Part shown: in pieces, positions 7,922 to 16,110 of the stretch
Position numbering within the stretch: the first letter of the stretch is position 1
Layout of the letters: each line of letters opens with the position of its first letter
NCBI GenBank assembly: GCA_965659115.1
Contig: CBFHUP010000017.1
Coordinates: forward strand, 1 to 40,703
Source: UBA8752 sp965659115
Lineage (GTDB): Bacteria; Bacteroidota; Bacteroidia; Flavobacteriales_D; Sanyastnellaceae
Length of the DNA: 40,703 bases
Reading direction: 5' to 3'
The notes under the pieces: model-generated
Seen by the model: the letters and a program-made list of their open reading frames with translations, nothing else
Database searches by the model: none
Told to the model about the DNA's origin: nothing
Position numbers and translations under genes: made by a program

Positions 7922-10507
7922 TCAGTAAGCCGACCTGAAGTAGGTCGTGCCTTTGGCGTCGTGCCCCCAGACAACGCCATGACGTGGCAAGACATCCCAT
8001 GACCATTGTTGGGCCTGGCCCCCTTCCGCAACTGCCGTGTACACCATGCGTCCTTGGAGGTCATAAAAATCCAGCTGAACCTGACCCCAGTCCGATGGGC
8101 CTGGGGTCAACCACAACCCTTCAGGGCCATGACTCAAGTGGGAACTTGGATTCCAGTCGTCTTCATCCACGCCTAAGTTCACCAGGTCCTGCAGCCCCAA
8201 CAGCAAACATCCATGGGCGTCCATCAACACCCAACTGTACAAGCCTGCAGACAAGCCGGTGATGACCGTATCGCTGTCAGCCCCCGTGTTCCAGAGGACA
8301 TCATAAGGCGGTGTGCCACCGGCCGGGTTCAATTCCAGACTACCGTCATTTCCAACATCTTCATGGGTGACCACCACACCACACGTCAGGGGAGGAGGAA
8401 TGACCACCATGAGGGAGGAGTCAACTGTACATCCATTGGCATCCTGGAGTTGCAAAGGAACTTCTCCTTCTGGCAACATAGAGGGGTTCACGCCACCCCA
8501 GTTGAGCACATAATTCGGCGTTCCCCCATAACCCGCCGCAAAGGCTTGGGCTGAGTCCTCGTGACACAGGGCAGGGGTGTACTCGATGTACAGTTCCAAT
8601 TGTGCGGGCTGGACCAAGTTAAACTCGTGTAGTTCGGCACAAACACCAGAACTGTCCAAGGTGGTCAAGGTCAGCGGGCCTCCTTGCACCTGTAAGCCCT
8701 GGACGAAGAAAGGGAAATTGACGTCTCCGTAATCTACTGTCAGCACGGAGTCGGCCGACCATCCCAAACTTCCCATTTCGTTGAAGCACTGAGGCTCCGT
8801 CCACTGGATGGTCAATGCATGCGGCGGCTGCGAAGTCCAAACCACCGTGTCAGACCATTGAAACAGCCCGCCCATCCAACGGCAATCAACGATATAGGTG
8901 CCAGGTTCGTAGATGGCCAATGAGTCCCCTGTGGCGGGCAGTCCATTGACAGAGATATCTGGGCAAGGCATGGGGAAATTCAGCCATGCCGAATCTCCAG
9001 CGCAACCTGATCCGGAGGCAGACAGTTCCGCTGTGGTGGACCCCTCAATCAAACGCAAGTCCGTTCCAGAAGGAATGTCATACCACACTTCGTGAAGGCC
9101 ACTGGGCCAATCCACCTCAATGGAGTCGACGACCTGTGATGTACCCAGTCCAAAATACTGTTTCCAAGAATGCTGGGTCACGTAGTCTGTCCCACAACTC
9201 ACAAGTTGCAATTGGCTCACACCCTGCACATGGACCCGCACCTCAGCGCCAATGGCCCAGCGGTTTGAATGGGTTCCACACAATTGCACCGCGAGTCGCT
9301 CATTGGAAGATGAACCGTCAACGGTGGCATTTTGCAACATCTGCAAATAGGGGCTGTTGCCCAAGGCGATGACATCCGGAGCCAGATCTTGGTTGAAATC
9401 ACAAGCCGCCAAACTGTACAATTGGGTCAGGTTATTGGGCCAATAATTGTTCGTTTGGTCTGTGAAGACGCTGCCACCATCGTGATTTTGGTAATAGTAG
9501 TTTTTGTACGGAGAGGTATTTGGAAACCGATACGTCGCCACCATGAGGTCGCTGCTCATATCGCCATCCACGTCGACCCAACATCCACCCCAGCTGTACC
9601 GCTCACCATTTAACCCCAAGTCTGCACCCACTTCTTGGTACAGTTCAGAACCGTTATTGTCCAAATAGATGTTGTCGTTGAACTCGACATTGGTGCAGAA
9701 GAACTCATAGTCCCCGTCGTTGTCGGGATCACCCACGGTAGCCGTCATGGCGAAAACATGTTGGTCAAGTCCTACCAATGGCGCAACATCTTCAAAGGTT
9801 CCATCCCCATTGTTGGCGTAAAGGGCATTGGCAAAAACGATGCGGTCATTGATCACCCAAAGGTCCAAATCACCATCCGCATCATAGTCAACCCATGAGC
9901 TTTGAAAGGTGTGCTGCAATCCGTTGCCCACCCCCGCAGTCTCTGACACATCCGTGAAGAAGCCTGCACCATCGTTGTTGAACAGCAAGTTTTCGGACAG
10001 GCCCGTCGTTCCATCGTGATACATACTGACATAGAAGTCCAAATCTCCATCGGCATCGTAATCTGCCACTGAAATTCCCCGAGACTCCCAAGTTTCGTCC
10101 ATTGGAAGCCCCCTGGACTGGGCCAAGTCCGTCAAAACACCTTCGTCGTTGATGAAGAACTGCATGGAGGCATACCTCCGCATTAACATCAAATCCAAAT
10201 CATCGTCCCCATCGGCATCAAACCAAGCCAATCCTTGTCCTTGTTGAACACCATCGATGAAGTGCTCCAATTCAAATCCCCCTTCGGCCAGCTGCCTGTA
10301 TGCCAAAACAGTTCCATCACTGTTGGCAACGGTGATGTCATCGAGACCATCACGGTCAAAATCAGCCAAGCTCAAACCCGTGCCGAGGTAGGAGGCCTGA
10401 GTGCTTCCAACCAGAGTGTACAGTTCCGAGACATCCGTCCACTGCGCCCGGACCTGCAAAGGCAGAATCACAGCAACAGCAGTCCAAAATCTGAATGTCT
10501 TTAGCAT
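7922..10507 (-). CDS. Secreted FG-GAP/VCBS repeat protein with ASPIC/UnbV domain and SprB-like repeats (paralogue 3 of 3)
   Basis: The ATG at 10507 (MLKTFRFWTAVAVILPLQVRAQ) gives a clean signal peptide and 861 residues. A TTG five codons upstream is a weaker start. Ca-loop repeats run through the N-terminal half (DFDRDGLDDITV, DADGDDDLDLML, DYDADGDLDFYV, DYDADGDLDLWV, DPDNDGDYEFFC, DVDGDMSSDLMV, DFNQDLAPDVIA). The ASPIC/UnbV domain follows (AIGAEVRVHVQG, KQYFGLGTSQVVDSIEVDWPSG). SprB-like modules come next (PALCHEDSAQAFAAGYGGTP; LNPAGGTPPYDVLW). The C-terminal stretch 'QLDFYDLQGRMVYT' resembles a T9SS sorting domain. It lies 52 nt downstream of clpS on the same strand. Domain order matches the other two paralogues, but the sequences have diverged clearly. 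Confidence 0.85.
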   Translation of the reverse strand: MLKTFRFWTAVAVILPLQVRAQWTDVSELYTLVGSTQASYLGTGLSLADFDRDGLDDITVANSDGTVLAYRQLAEGGFELEHFIDGVQQGQGLAWFDADGDDDLDLMLMRRYASMQFFINDEGVLTDLAQSRGLPMDETWESRGISVADYDADGDLDFYVSMYHDGTTGLSENLLFNNDGAGFFTDVSETAGVGNGLQHTFQSSWVDYDADGDLDLWVINDRIVFANALYANNGDGTFEDVAPLVGLDQHVFAMTATVGDPDNDGDYEFFCTNVEFNDNIYLDNNGSELYQEVGADLGLNGERYSWGGCWVDVDGDMSSDLMVATYRFPNTSPYKNYYYQNHDGGSVFTDQTNNYWPNNLTQLYSLAACDFNQDLAPDVIALGNSPYLQMLQNATVDGSSSNERLAVQLCGTHSNRWAIGAEVRVHVQGVSQLQLVSCGTDYVTQHSWKQYFGLGTSQVVDSIEVDWPSGLHEVWYDIPSGTDLRLIEGSTTAELSASGSGCAGDSAWLNFPMPCPDISVNGLPATGDSLAIYEPGTYIVDCRWMGGLFQWSDTVVWTSQPPHALTIQWTEPQCFNEMGSLGWSADSVLTVDYGDVNFPFFVQGLQVQGGPLTLTTLDSSGVCAELHEFNLVQPAQLELYIEYTPALCHEDSAQAFAAGYGGTPNYVLNWGGVNPSMLPEGEVPLQLQDANGCTVDSSLMVVIPPPLTCGVVVTHEDVGNDGSLELNPAGGTPPYDVLWNTGADSDTVITGLSAGLYSWVLMDAHGCLLLGLQDLVNLGVDEDDWNPSSHLSHGPEGLWLTPGPSDWGQVQLDFYDLQGRMVYTAVAEGGQAQQWSWDVLPRHGVVWGHDAKGTTYFRSAY

Positions 10508-10559
10508 GTCCTCAGGAGACAAGGTCGGGTGTACGCATCTCCAATGTAATCGAAATCCC

Positions 10560-10868
10560 TCAAGAGGGCTCTACTTCGGCAGATAAGTCCCGCTCTAACA
10601 GAGCAGTACAAATGGGCTCTAGCTCGTCAAAGTCTCCATTTTTAACCGAACACTTGCCCTTAGTATGAACGATCAAGGCACACTGCTCTGCTTGCAGCAA
10701 CTCGTGACCACAATAGGCCACCAGGCATTCAATCACGTGGTCGAAAGTATTGTGGTCGTCATTGTACAGGACAATGTGCCAACCATCGGCCACAGCCTCT
10801 TCCAATCCCACAGCTTCCTCAACCAGGGTCTCCTCCTGCGGGAATTCATAAAAATGAGACTGAATCAT
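10560..10868 (-). CDS. clpS: ATP-dependent Clp protease adaptor ClpS
   Basis: 102 residues. ClpS binds the ClpA/ClpC N-domain and delivers N-degron substrates to ClpP. The core 'WHIVLYNDDHNTFDHVIECL' contains the conserved NDD-xTF-xV substrate-pocket segment. It is followed by 'HELLQAEQCALIVHTKGKCSVKNG', in which the usual Ala-x-x-x-x-x-x-v-H-xx-G pattern is kept. The ~27-residue acidic N-terminal tail is typical of the family. The ATG is at 10868. A 131-nt divergent spacer separates it from the LytTR regulator gene. Confidence 0.93.
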   Translation of the reverse strand: MIQSHFYEFPQEETLVEEAVGLEEAVADGWHIVLYNDDHNTFDHVIECLVAYCGHELLQAEQCALIVHTKGKCSVKNGDFDELEPICTALLERDLSAEVEPS

Positions 10869-10999
10869 GGTGCAATTTAAAGCGCAGTCGTTTGGGATTA
10901 CATGCCGAAATACGACATTCGGTACCCTCCGATAGTCGGCTTAAACTTTCATTTAGGGATATCGGAACAAACTGAAACTTAACGTGTTCTACACATAAC

Positions 11000-11653
11000 A
11001 TGGTACGAAAACCCAGCATCCTCTTACTCGGTTCGGACGGCAGCACCCGAACACCCTCTGTGGACTTGACCGAGTTCGGTTGTGATGTCCGCACAGCGAG
11101 CAAAGTCTCCGAAGCCGCCGGCATCTGCCTCTTTGCTCCACCAGATTTGGTGGTGGTACTCGAGCAGAAGAACGGTATGGTCGAATTCATCGAGCAGCTC
11201 AAAATCCAAGACAAGATCCTTCTGCTGGAATACGCAGCAGTCAACGCCAATGGCGAAGACGACACAGAAGGACCTTCCTCCATCGCCGATGCTGTGGAAG
11301 GAGCCTTGCAGGAACTGGCCGAGTCGAAAGTGCGCGCCAAGCACTTCTTCACCAAGGTGGGCAACAAACTTCGCCGCATTCACCTTCAAGATGTGCGGTT
11401 TATAGAGGTGGAAGGCAAATACAGCGCCATCCATGTTGGCGAACGCAAGTACAATGTCAAAGCCAGCTTGAAAGACCTGTTGCTGAAATTGCCCCTTGAA
11501 GACTTTGTGAGGGTCAGCAGAAATTATGTCATCAACATTGACCGTGTCACCCACATTGACACCTTTCAATTCATCATCAAAATTGACAACGACGAGATTC
11601 CAATCTCACGGACGTACAAGGATGAATTGATGAAGCGCATTCAACTCTTGTAA
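11000..11653 (+). CDS. LytTR-domain transcription regulator with degenerate receiver-like N-terminus
   Basis: 217 residues. The C-terminal ~100 residues are a LytTR DNA-binding domain: 'FFTKVGNKLRRIHLQDVRFIEVEGKYSAIHV', then 'FVRVSRNYVINIDRVTHID' and the closing 'IPISRTYKDELMKRI'. The N-terminal ~100 residues have the length and strand pattern of a response-regulator receiver (SILLLGSDG, PDLVVVLEQKNGMVEFI, DKILLLEYAA). However, the phosphoacceptor Asp and its acidic neighbours are not where they should be: 'PDLVVVLEQ' stands where a 'DLVVLDxxMP' motif is expected. It is likely a phosphorylation-independent regulator. No histidine kinase is adjacent. A strong intrinsic terminator follows 40 nt after the stop. 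Confidence 0.85.
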   Translation: MVRKPSILLLGSDGSTRTPSVDLTEFGCDVRTASKVSEAAGICLFAPPDLVVVLEQKNGMVEFIEQLKIQDKILLLEYAAVNANGEDDTEGPSSIADAVEGALQELAESKVRAKHFFTKVGNKLRRIHLQDVRFIEVEGKYSAIHVGERKYNVKASLKDLLLKLPLEDFVRVSRNYVINIDRVTHIDTFQFIIKIDNDEIPISRTYKDELMKRIQLL

Positions 11654-11690
11654 ACCGACAGCACCTTACTCCGAAGTCAAGGTGTATTTG

Positions 11691-11724
11691 AAAGCACAGC
11701 CCCCCATGGAGGCTGTGCTTTTTT
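11691..11724 (+). terminator. Rho-independent terminator after the LytTR gene
   Basis: A perfect 9-bp stem AGCACAGCC/GGCTGTGCT (11693-11701 with 11711-11719) with a 9-nt loop, followed directly by a run of five T's. Flanking A's and T's can extend the stem. It sits 40 nt downstream of the LytTR stop codon. Confidence 0.88.
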
Positions 11725-11822
11725 CATGTTGTCCAATGGACTTTACTCAGAGCCTCACAAAATAGAAGGCACCAAAAAATCACCGCTCAGGGCGGGCTGC
11801 ATGGACCTGCGAATTGTTCCGC

Positions 11823-12206
11823 TTAGGACGGGAGCCAAGCAAAGCCTGACCAGCGCCAGAGCCTGTTGCACACGTCTGGCTCGCTCAAAGCGAGCAACTG
11901 ACCGCCCAATCCACTGCGCACCAACGACCATCCGTTTTTCTCATCGCAGAGAATCAACCATTGACGGTTCTTGGACCACCAGGGAGCCTTGACGTCTTTT
12001 ACAAAGTCACCTTCGTGCAACCAACGGTCGTCCGCGTCCTTTAGACCACTGCAGCGATCGCGGTGGGTCCATTTAATCTGGCGCCCGGACCACCACATGC
12101 CTTCTCGGCTATAGAAACGCTGGCCTGTCTGCTCTTCTCGCATCCATCCTACGATTCTACCACCACGCCGCAAGCGAAAGCGAACGACTTCATCAACGGG
12201 GGTCAT
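11823..12206 (-). CDS. Small YopX-like protein
   Basis: The ATG at 12206 gives 127 residues; the frame stays open upstream to 12293, but that part lacks obvious domain sequence. The central segment 'CSGLKDADDRWLHEGDFVKD' (about residues 52-71) resembles the 'TGLKDKNGKEIYEGDIV' signature of YopX-family proteins. It is preceded by 'VRFRLRRGGRIVGW', as in the YopX N-terminal strand, and followed by a Trp-rich region (WWSKNRQWLILCDEKNGW) where YopX proteins have a short beta domain. YopX proteins are mostly phage-borne and of unknown function. Here the gene stands alone between a regulator and glnS, transcribed away from glnS. No other phage gene is visible. Trp content is unusually high. Confidence 0.55.
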   Translation of the reverse strand: MTPVDEVVRFRLRRGGRIVGWMREEQTGQRFYSREGMWWSGRQIKWTHRDRCSGLKDADDRWLHEGDFVKDVKAPWWSKNRQWLILCDEKNGWSLVRSGLGGQLLALSEPDVCNRLWRWSGFAWLPS

Positions 12207-12318
12207 GACCTGAGGCTTCACATGAGTGCAACACCCTTGTACCGAGACTGTTCTCATTTGTGCATCAATTCCACTGAAAAAAGAACAAGCCACCTCTCAC
12301 AGGGATAAATTTGCACCC

Positions 12319-14022
12319 ATGTCTGATCATTCAGCCCAAAGGCCCACGGAGAACAACGACGGCACTACGTCCGAATCGGTCCACTTTATTGAGCAGATTG
12401 TTCAAGACGATCTGCACAGCGAGAAGCACAGAAAAATCCACACAAGGTTTCCTCCTGAACCGAATGGGTACTTGCACATCGGTCATGCCAAAGCCATCTG
12501 CCTCTCCTTTGGCATTGCAGACAAATATGACGGGCTTGTCAACCTCCGCTTTGACGATACGAATCCGGAAAAGGAAAGCCAAGAATACGTGGATGCCATC
12601 CGCAGAGATGTGACATGGCTCGGATACAACTGGTCTGGCGGTGAGTATTACACCAGCGATTACTTCGAACAGCTCTTTGGATTTGCAGTCCGGCTCATCG
12701 AAAAAGGACTGGCCTATGTGGACCATCAAAGTGCAGAGGACATTGCCAAAGGGAAGGGGACGCCCACACAACCCGGAACACACAGTCCTTTCCGCACCCG
12801 CACGGTAGAAGAAAACCTGCGGCTATTCTCTGAAATGCGCAACGGCATGCACCCTGACGGACACTGCGTGCTGCGCGCCAAAATTGACATGGGGCATGCC
12901 AACATGCACATGCGTGACCCCATCATATACAGAATCAAACGGGCCCACCACCAGCGGACAGGAGACCAGTGGTGCATTTACCCCATGTACGACTTTGCAC
13001 ATGGGCAGTGTGATTCTTTGGAGGAAATCACGCATTCCCTTTGCACCCTCGAATTCGAAGTGCACCGTCCCCTATATGATTGGTTCATCAACGCGCTGGA
13101 GATTTTTCCAAGCCGACAGATTGAATTTGCAAGGCTCAATCTCGATCACACCGTGATGTCCAAGCGCAAACTGCTCAAGCTCGTAGAAGAGGGAGTGGTG
13201 GACGGCTGGGACGACCCCAGAATGCCCACCATCAGCGGGTTGCGTCGACGGGGGTTCACCCCGCAAAGCATCCGCACGTTTTGTGATCGCGTCGGCATTG
13301 CTAAGCGCGAAAACGTGATCGATTTCAGCCTATTGGAATGGGCCCTCAGGGACCACTTAAATAAGGTCGCCCACCGTGCAATGGCCGTCTTGGACCCCAT
13401 CAAGCTGGTCGTTGTGAACTATCCCGAGGACCAAACCGAATGGCTTCCTTCTGAAAACAATCCTGAAAATCCCGAGGACGGCACCAGGGAAATGCCCTTT
13501 TCCAAGACCCTGTGGATGGAGCGCGGCGATTTCAAGGAAGAGGCCAACAAGAAGTGGTTCCGGTTGGCACCCGGCAAAACTGTGCGCCTCAAATCTGCCT
13601 TTATCGTGCGCTATGTCGACCATGTCAAGGGGTCCGACGGAAGCATCGAAGAAGTGCACGTCGAATATTTCCCAGACAGCAGAAGTGGATCAGACACCAG
13701 CGGAATCAAAGCCAAAGGCACCCTGCATTGGGTCAATGCTGCAACCGCTTTGGATGCTGAAGTCAGGCTCTATGACCGGTTGTTTTCAGACCCGACACCA
13801 GACGGTCATGCCGATCGGGATTTCAGCGAGTTTCTGAATCCACAGAGTTTGGAAATCCGCCAGGGCTGCAAACTCGAACCCGCTCTGGCCCAGGCCAATG
13901 CGGACCATCCAGTACAATTCACCAGGCTCGGCTATTTCGCCCTCGATGCAGAGCGCACCGCAGAGGCTGGACACATGGTTTGGAACCGATCCGTGACCCT
14001 CAAGGATGGCTGGAAGGGCTGA
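12319..14022 (+). CDS. glnS: Glutaminyl-tRNA synthetase
   Basis: The ATG at 12319 gives 567 residues, close to the ~554 of the E. coli enzyme. It charges tRNA-Gln with glutamine. Class I signature motifs are present: HIGH-type 'PPEPNGYLHIGHAKAI' near residue 46 and KMSKS-type 'VMSKRKL', both in the form typical of GlnRS. 'RFDDTNPEKES' and 'GDQWCIYPMYDFAHGQCDSLE' are further GlnRS/GluRS-family blocks. The C-terminal beta-barrel anticodon-binding region (ALNVVKLRSAFIVRYVDHVKG-like: 'VRLKSAFIVRYVDHVKG') is complete. The last 23 nt overlap the 3' end of cca on the other strand. Confidence 0.97.
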   Translation: MSDHSAQRPTENNDGTTSESVHFIEQIVQDDLHSEKHRKIHTRFPPEPNGYLHIGHAKAICLSFGIADKYDGLVNLRFDDTNPEKESQEYVDAIRRDVTWLGYNWSGGEYYTSDYFEQLFGFAVRLIEKGLAYVDHQSAEDIAKGKGTPTQPGTHSPFRTRTVEENLRLFSEMRNGMHPDGHCVLRAKIDMGHANMHMRDPIIYRIKRAHHQRTGDQWCIYPMYDFAHGQCDSLEEITHSLCTLEFEVHRPLYDWFINALEIFPSRQIEFARLNLDHTVMSKRKLLKLVEEGVVDGWDDPRMPTISGLRRRGFTPQSIRTFCDRVGIAKRENVIDFSLLEWALRDHLNKVAHRAMAVLDPIKLVVVNYPEDQTEWLPSENNPENPEDGTREMPFSKTLWMERGDFKEEANKKWFRLAPGKTVRLKSAFIVRYVDHVKGSDGSIEEVHVEYFPDSRSGSDTSGIKAKGTLHWVNAATALDAEVRLYDRLFSDPTPDGHADRDFSEFLNPQSLEIRQGCKLEPALAQANADHPVQFTRLGYFALDAERTAEAGHMVWNRSVTLKDGWKG

Positions 14023-15514
14023 CTTTTAATGCGGCCAGCCAGGCGTCAAAGGCATCCCTCGCTTCTTTTTCTGATCGCTTTCCAGACGAAACTTCGGTCT
14101 GGAAGGCGCGCCATTGATCCAAGACTTCTGGTCCAACCTGCATCATTAAAGCCCGCGCAGCATCAGGAGCATTGGGAATGGCCCCATCCATGATGGCGTC
14201 CTTGATGACGTTTTTGATCGCGCCTATCGGCCGGCACGGCGGTATCGAAAATGCCGACATGATGTCCTCTCCGCTTACAGGAGGCTCAAAATTGCGCACC
14301 CGGTCTTTTTCCTCGACTTCCACCAGCTTTCGCACCACCACTTCATAGTTGCGCAGGTACCGCTCCACTTTCGCCTCATTCTTTGAAGTGATGTCAGCCC
14401 GTGCGAGTACCATCAGGTCATCTACATCGTCCCCGGCCTCAAACAACAGGCGCCTGACTGCACTGTCTGTCACTTCCTCCTTGGTGAGGGCAATGGGGCG
14501 CAAATGCAGCAGAACCAGCTTCTGCACATACTTCATTTGATGGTCCAAGGGCAGCTTGAGCCTCTTAAAAATCTTGGGAACCATACGGGCTCCGCGGTCT
14601 TCATGTCCATGGAACGTCCAACCGTGATCCGGATGAAACCGCTTCGTAGGAGGCTTTGCAATGTCATGGAGCAGGGCGGCCCACCTCAGCCACAAACTGT
14701 CGCTGACCTGAGCCACATTGTCTACCACCTCCAACGTGTGGTAGAAATTGTCTTTGTGTCCGATGCCATTCCGACGCTCAACCCCTTGCAGGGCGACCAT
14801 TTCAGGAAAGAACTCATGCAACAACCCCGTCTTGTACATGAGCTTGAAACCCATGCTAGGTCGCCGACTGAGCAAGATCTTATTCAGTTCCACATGAATG
14901 CGCTCAGAAGAAATAATCTGAAGCCGTTGGCTGTTGCGCCCAATGGCGTCAAGTGCAGCACTGTCTATTCGGAATCCCAACTGCGAAGCAAAACGGACCG
15001 CCCGCATCATCCGCAATGGATCATCACTGAACGTTACGTCAGGATCCAAAGGGGTGCGGATCATCTTGCGTTCGAGATCGGCCAGACCTTCAAACGGGTC
15101 CACCAATTCTCCGTAGCCGTCCGCATTGAGGCGCAGAGCCAGCGCATTGATGGTGAAGTCCCTGCGCTGCTGATCATCGGCAATTGAACCGTCTTCTACA
15201 ATGGGCTTGCGGCTGTCTCGCTGGTAAGATTCCCTTCTAGCCCCAACAAATTCAACCTCACATCCTCCGTGCCGGAACATGGCTGTACCAAAATTCTTGA
15301 ATACCGCCACTTTACCCGCGCCCAAACTTTGGGCCACATTACGGGCCAACTCAATGCCGCTGCCTTCGACCACGATGTCGATGTCCTTACTCGGACGGCC
15401 CAACAACAAGTCCCGCACGAATCCGCCAATGGCAAAGGCCTGCTGACCCTTGGCATCTGCGGCCGCGCCAACAGCCTTGAACACGGGGTGCTTCAGTTGA
15501 TCTGCGAAGTTCAC
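14000..15514 (-). CDS. cca: CCA tRNA nucleotidyltransferase with HD domain
   Basis: 504 residues. It adds or repairs the 3' CCA of tRNAs. The class II nucleotidyltransferase head shows 'AIGGFVRDLLLG' (residues ~28-39) and the metal-binding 'KDIDIVV' (D44, D46). The 'RRDFTINALAL' and 'DPLRMMRAVRFASQLGF' blocks follow. An HD phosphohydrolase domain is visible around H259 (FYHTLEVVDN) and H283-D284 (LLHDIAKPP), with a helical tail. It starts at a GTG (15514) that overlaps the tsaC stop (GTGA), so it is translationally coupled, and it is the last gene of the phoH-purC-tsaC-cca operon. Its 3' end overlaps glnS antisense by 23 nt. Confidence 0.93.
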   Translation of the reverse strand: MNFADQLKHPVFKAVGAAADAKGQQAFAIGGFVRDLLLGRPSKDIDIVVEGSGIELARNVAQSLGAGKVAVFKNFGTAMFRHGGCEVEFVGARRESYQRDSRKPIVEDGSIADDQQRRDFTINALALRLNADGYGELVDPFEGLADLERKMIRTPLDPDVTFSDDPLRMMRAVRFASQLGFRIDSAALDAIGRNSQRLQIISSERIHVELNKILLSRRPSMGFKLMYKTGLLHEFFPEMVALQGVERRNGIGHKDNFYHTLEVVDNVAQVSDSLWLRWAALLHDIAKPPTKRFHPDHGWTFHGHEDRGARMVPKIFKRLKLPLDHQMKYVQKLVLLHLRPIALTKEEVTDSAVRRLLFEAGDDVDDLMVLARADITSKNEAKVERYLRNYEVVVRKLVEVEEKDRVRNFEPPVSGEDIMSAFSIPPCRPIGAIKNVIKDAIMDGAIPNAPDAARALMMQVGPEVLDQWRAFQTEVSSGKRSEKEARDAFDAWLAALKVSPSSHP

Positions 15515-16110
15515 GGCCTCAGTATTTCGATGCGACCTGAGGCATCCAACTTGACCATACTCGATGTCATGTTGCCGCTGCGGTCTCGGCCTGTTGCACA
15601 GACGTAATCCACACCGTTCCTCAGGGCTCCATTGATTTCAGAGAAGTGACCCGGCGTAGGGTGACCACTGAGGTTGGCTGAAGTAGAGACCAACGGCACA
15701 TCAATTCCGCGCAGAATGAACTGCAAAAAAGGCTCGTTGACCACCCGAATGGCCAAACTCCCATCTTCGGCCAAAAGGGCAGGGGTCACATCTCGTCCGC
15801 CGGGCAACACCAATGTCATCGGCCTCGATTCTGGCGCGCTCTCTCTTAAAAGGTCCCAGGCAATTTCGGGCACGGGGTGGGCGTATTCTTCGAGCAAACC
15901 ATCGGCATCCACCAACACCAGCGAAGGCTGCGCCCCTTCGCGCCCCTTGAGCGCGTAAAGTTTCTCGAGTGCCTCGGCGTCATCCGCTCGGCACCCCAGC
16001 CCCCAAACTGTATCGGTGGGATATAGAATCACGCCTCCGGCCTTCAAGGTGCGGACAGCGGCAATCGCATCGTCCCTCCACGGGGCGTTTTTTAATGAGC
16101 GCGGCGCCAA
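15511..16110 (-). CDS. tsaC: L-threonylcarbamoyladenylate synthase (Sua5/YciO/YrdC family)
   Basis: 199 residues. It makes threonylcarbamoyl-AMP for the t6A37 modification of ANN-decoding tRNAs. The N-terminal 'LKAGGVILYPTDTVWGLGC' is the family signature. 'LYALKGREGAQPSLVLV' carries the Lys/Arg ATP- and bicarbonate-binding residues. 'TLVLPGG', 'LAIRVV' and 'VPLVSTSANLSGHPTP' complete the YrdC fold. The only start codon near the fold is a TTG at 16110, inside the last 19 nt of purC; an in-frame TGA upstream excludes a longer protein. It overlaps cca by 4 nt. The length fits the YrdC-only type, without a Sua5 extension. Confidence 0.9.
   Translation of the reverse strand: MAPRSLKNAPWRDDAIAAVRTLKAGGVILYPTDTVWGLGCRADDAEALEKLYALKGREGAQPSLVLVDADGLLEEYAHPVPEIAWDLLRESAPESRPMTLVLPGGRDVTPALLAEDGSLAIRVVNEPFLQFILRGIDVPLVSTSANLSGHPTPGHFSEINGALRNGVDYVCATGRDRSGNMTSSMVKLDASGRIEILRP

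Noticed and set aside
10902..10935. Inverted CCGAA...TTCGG motif between clpS and the LytTR gene as an operator
   Set aside because: Short 5-bp arms could occur by chance; no second copy or known site supports it.
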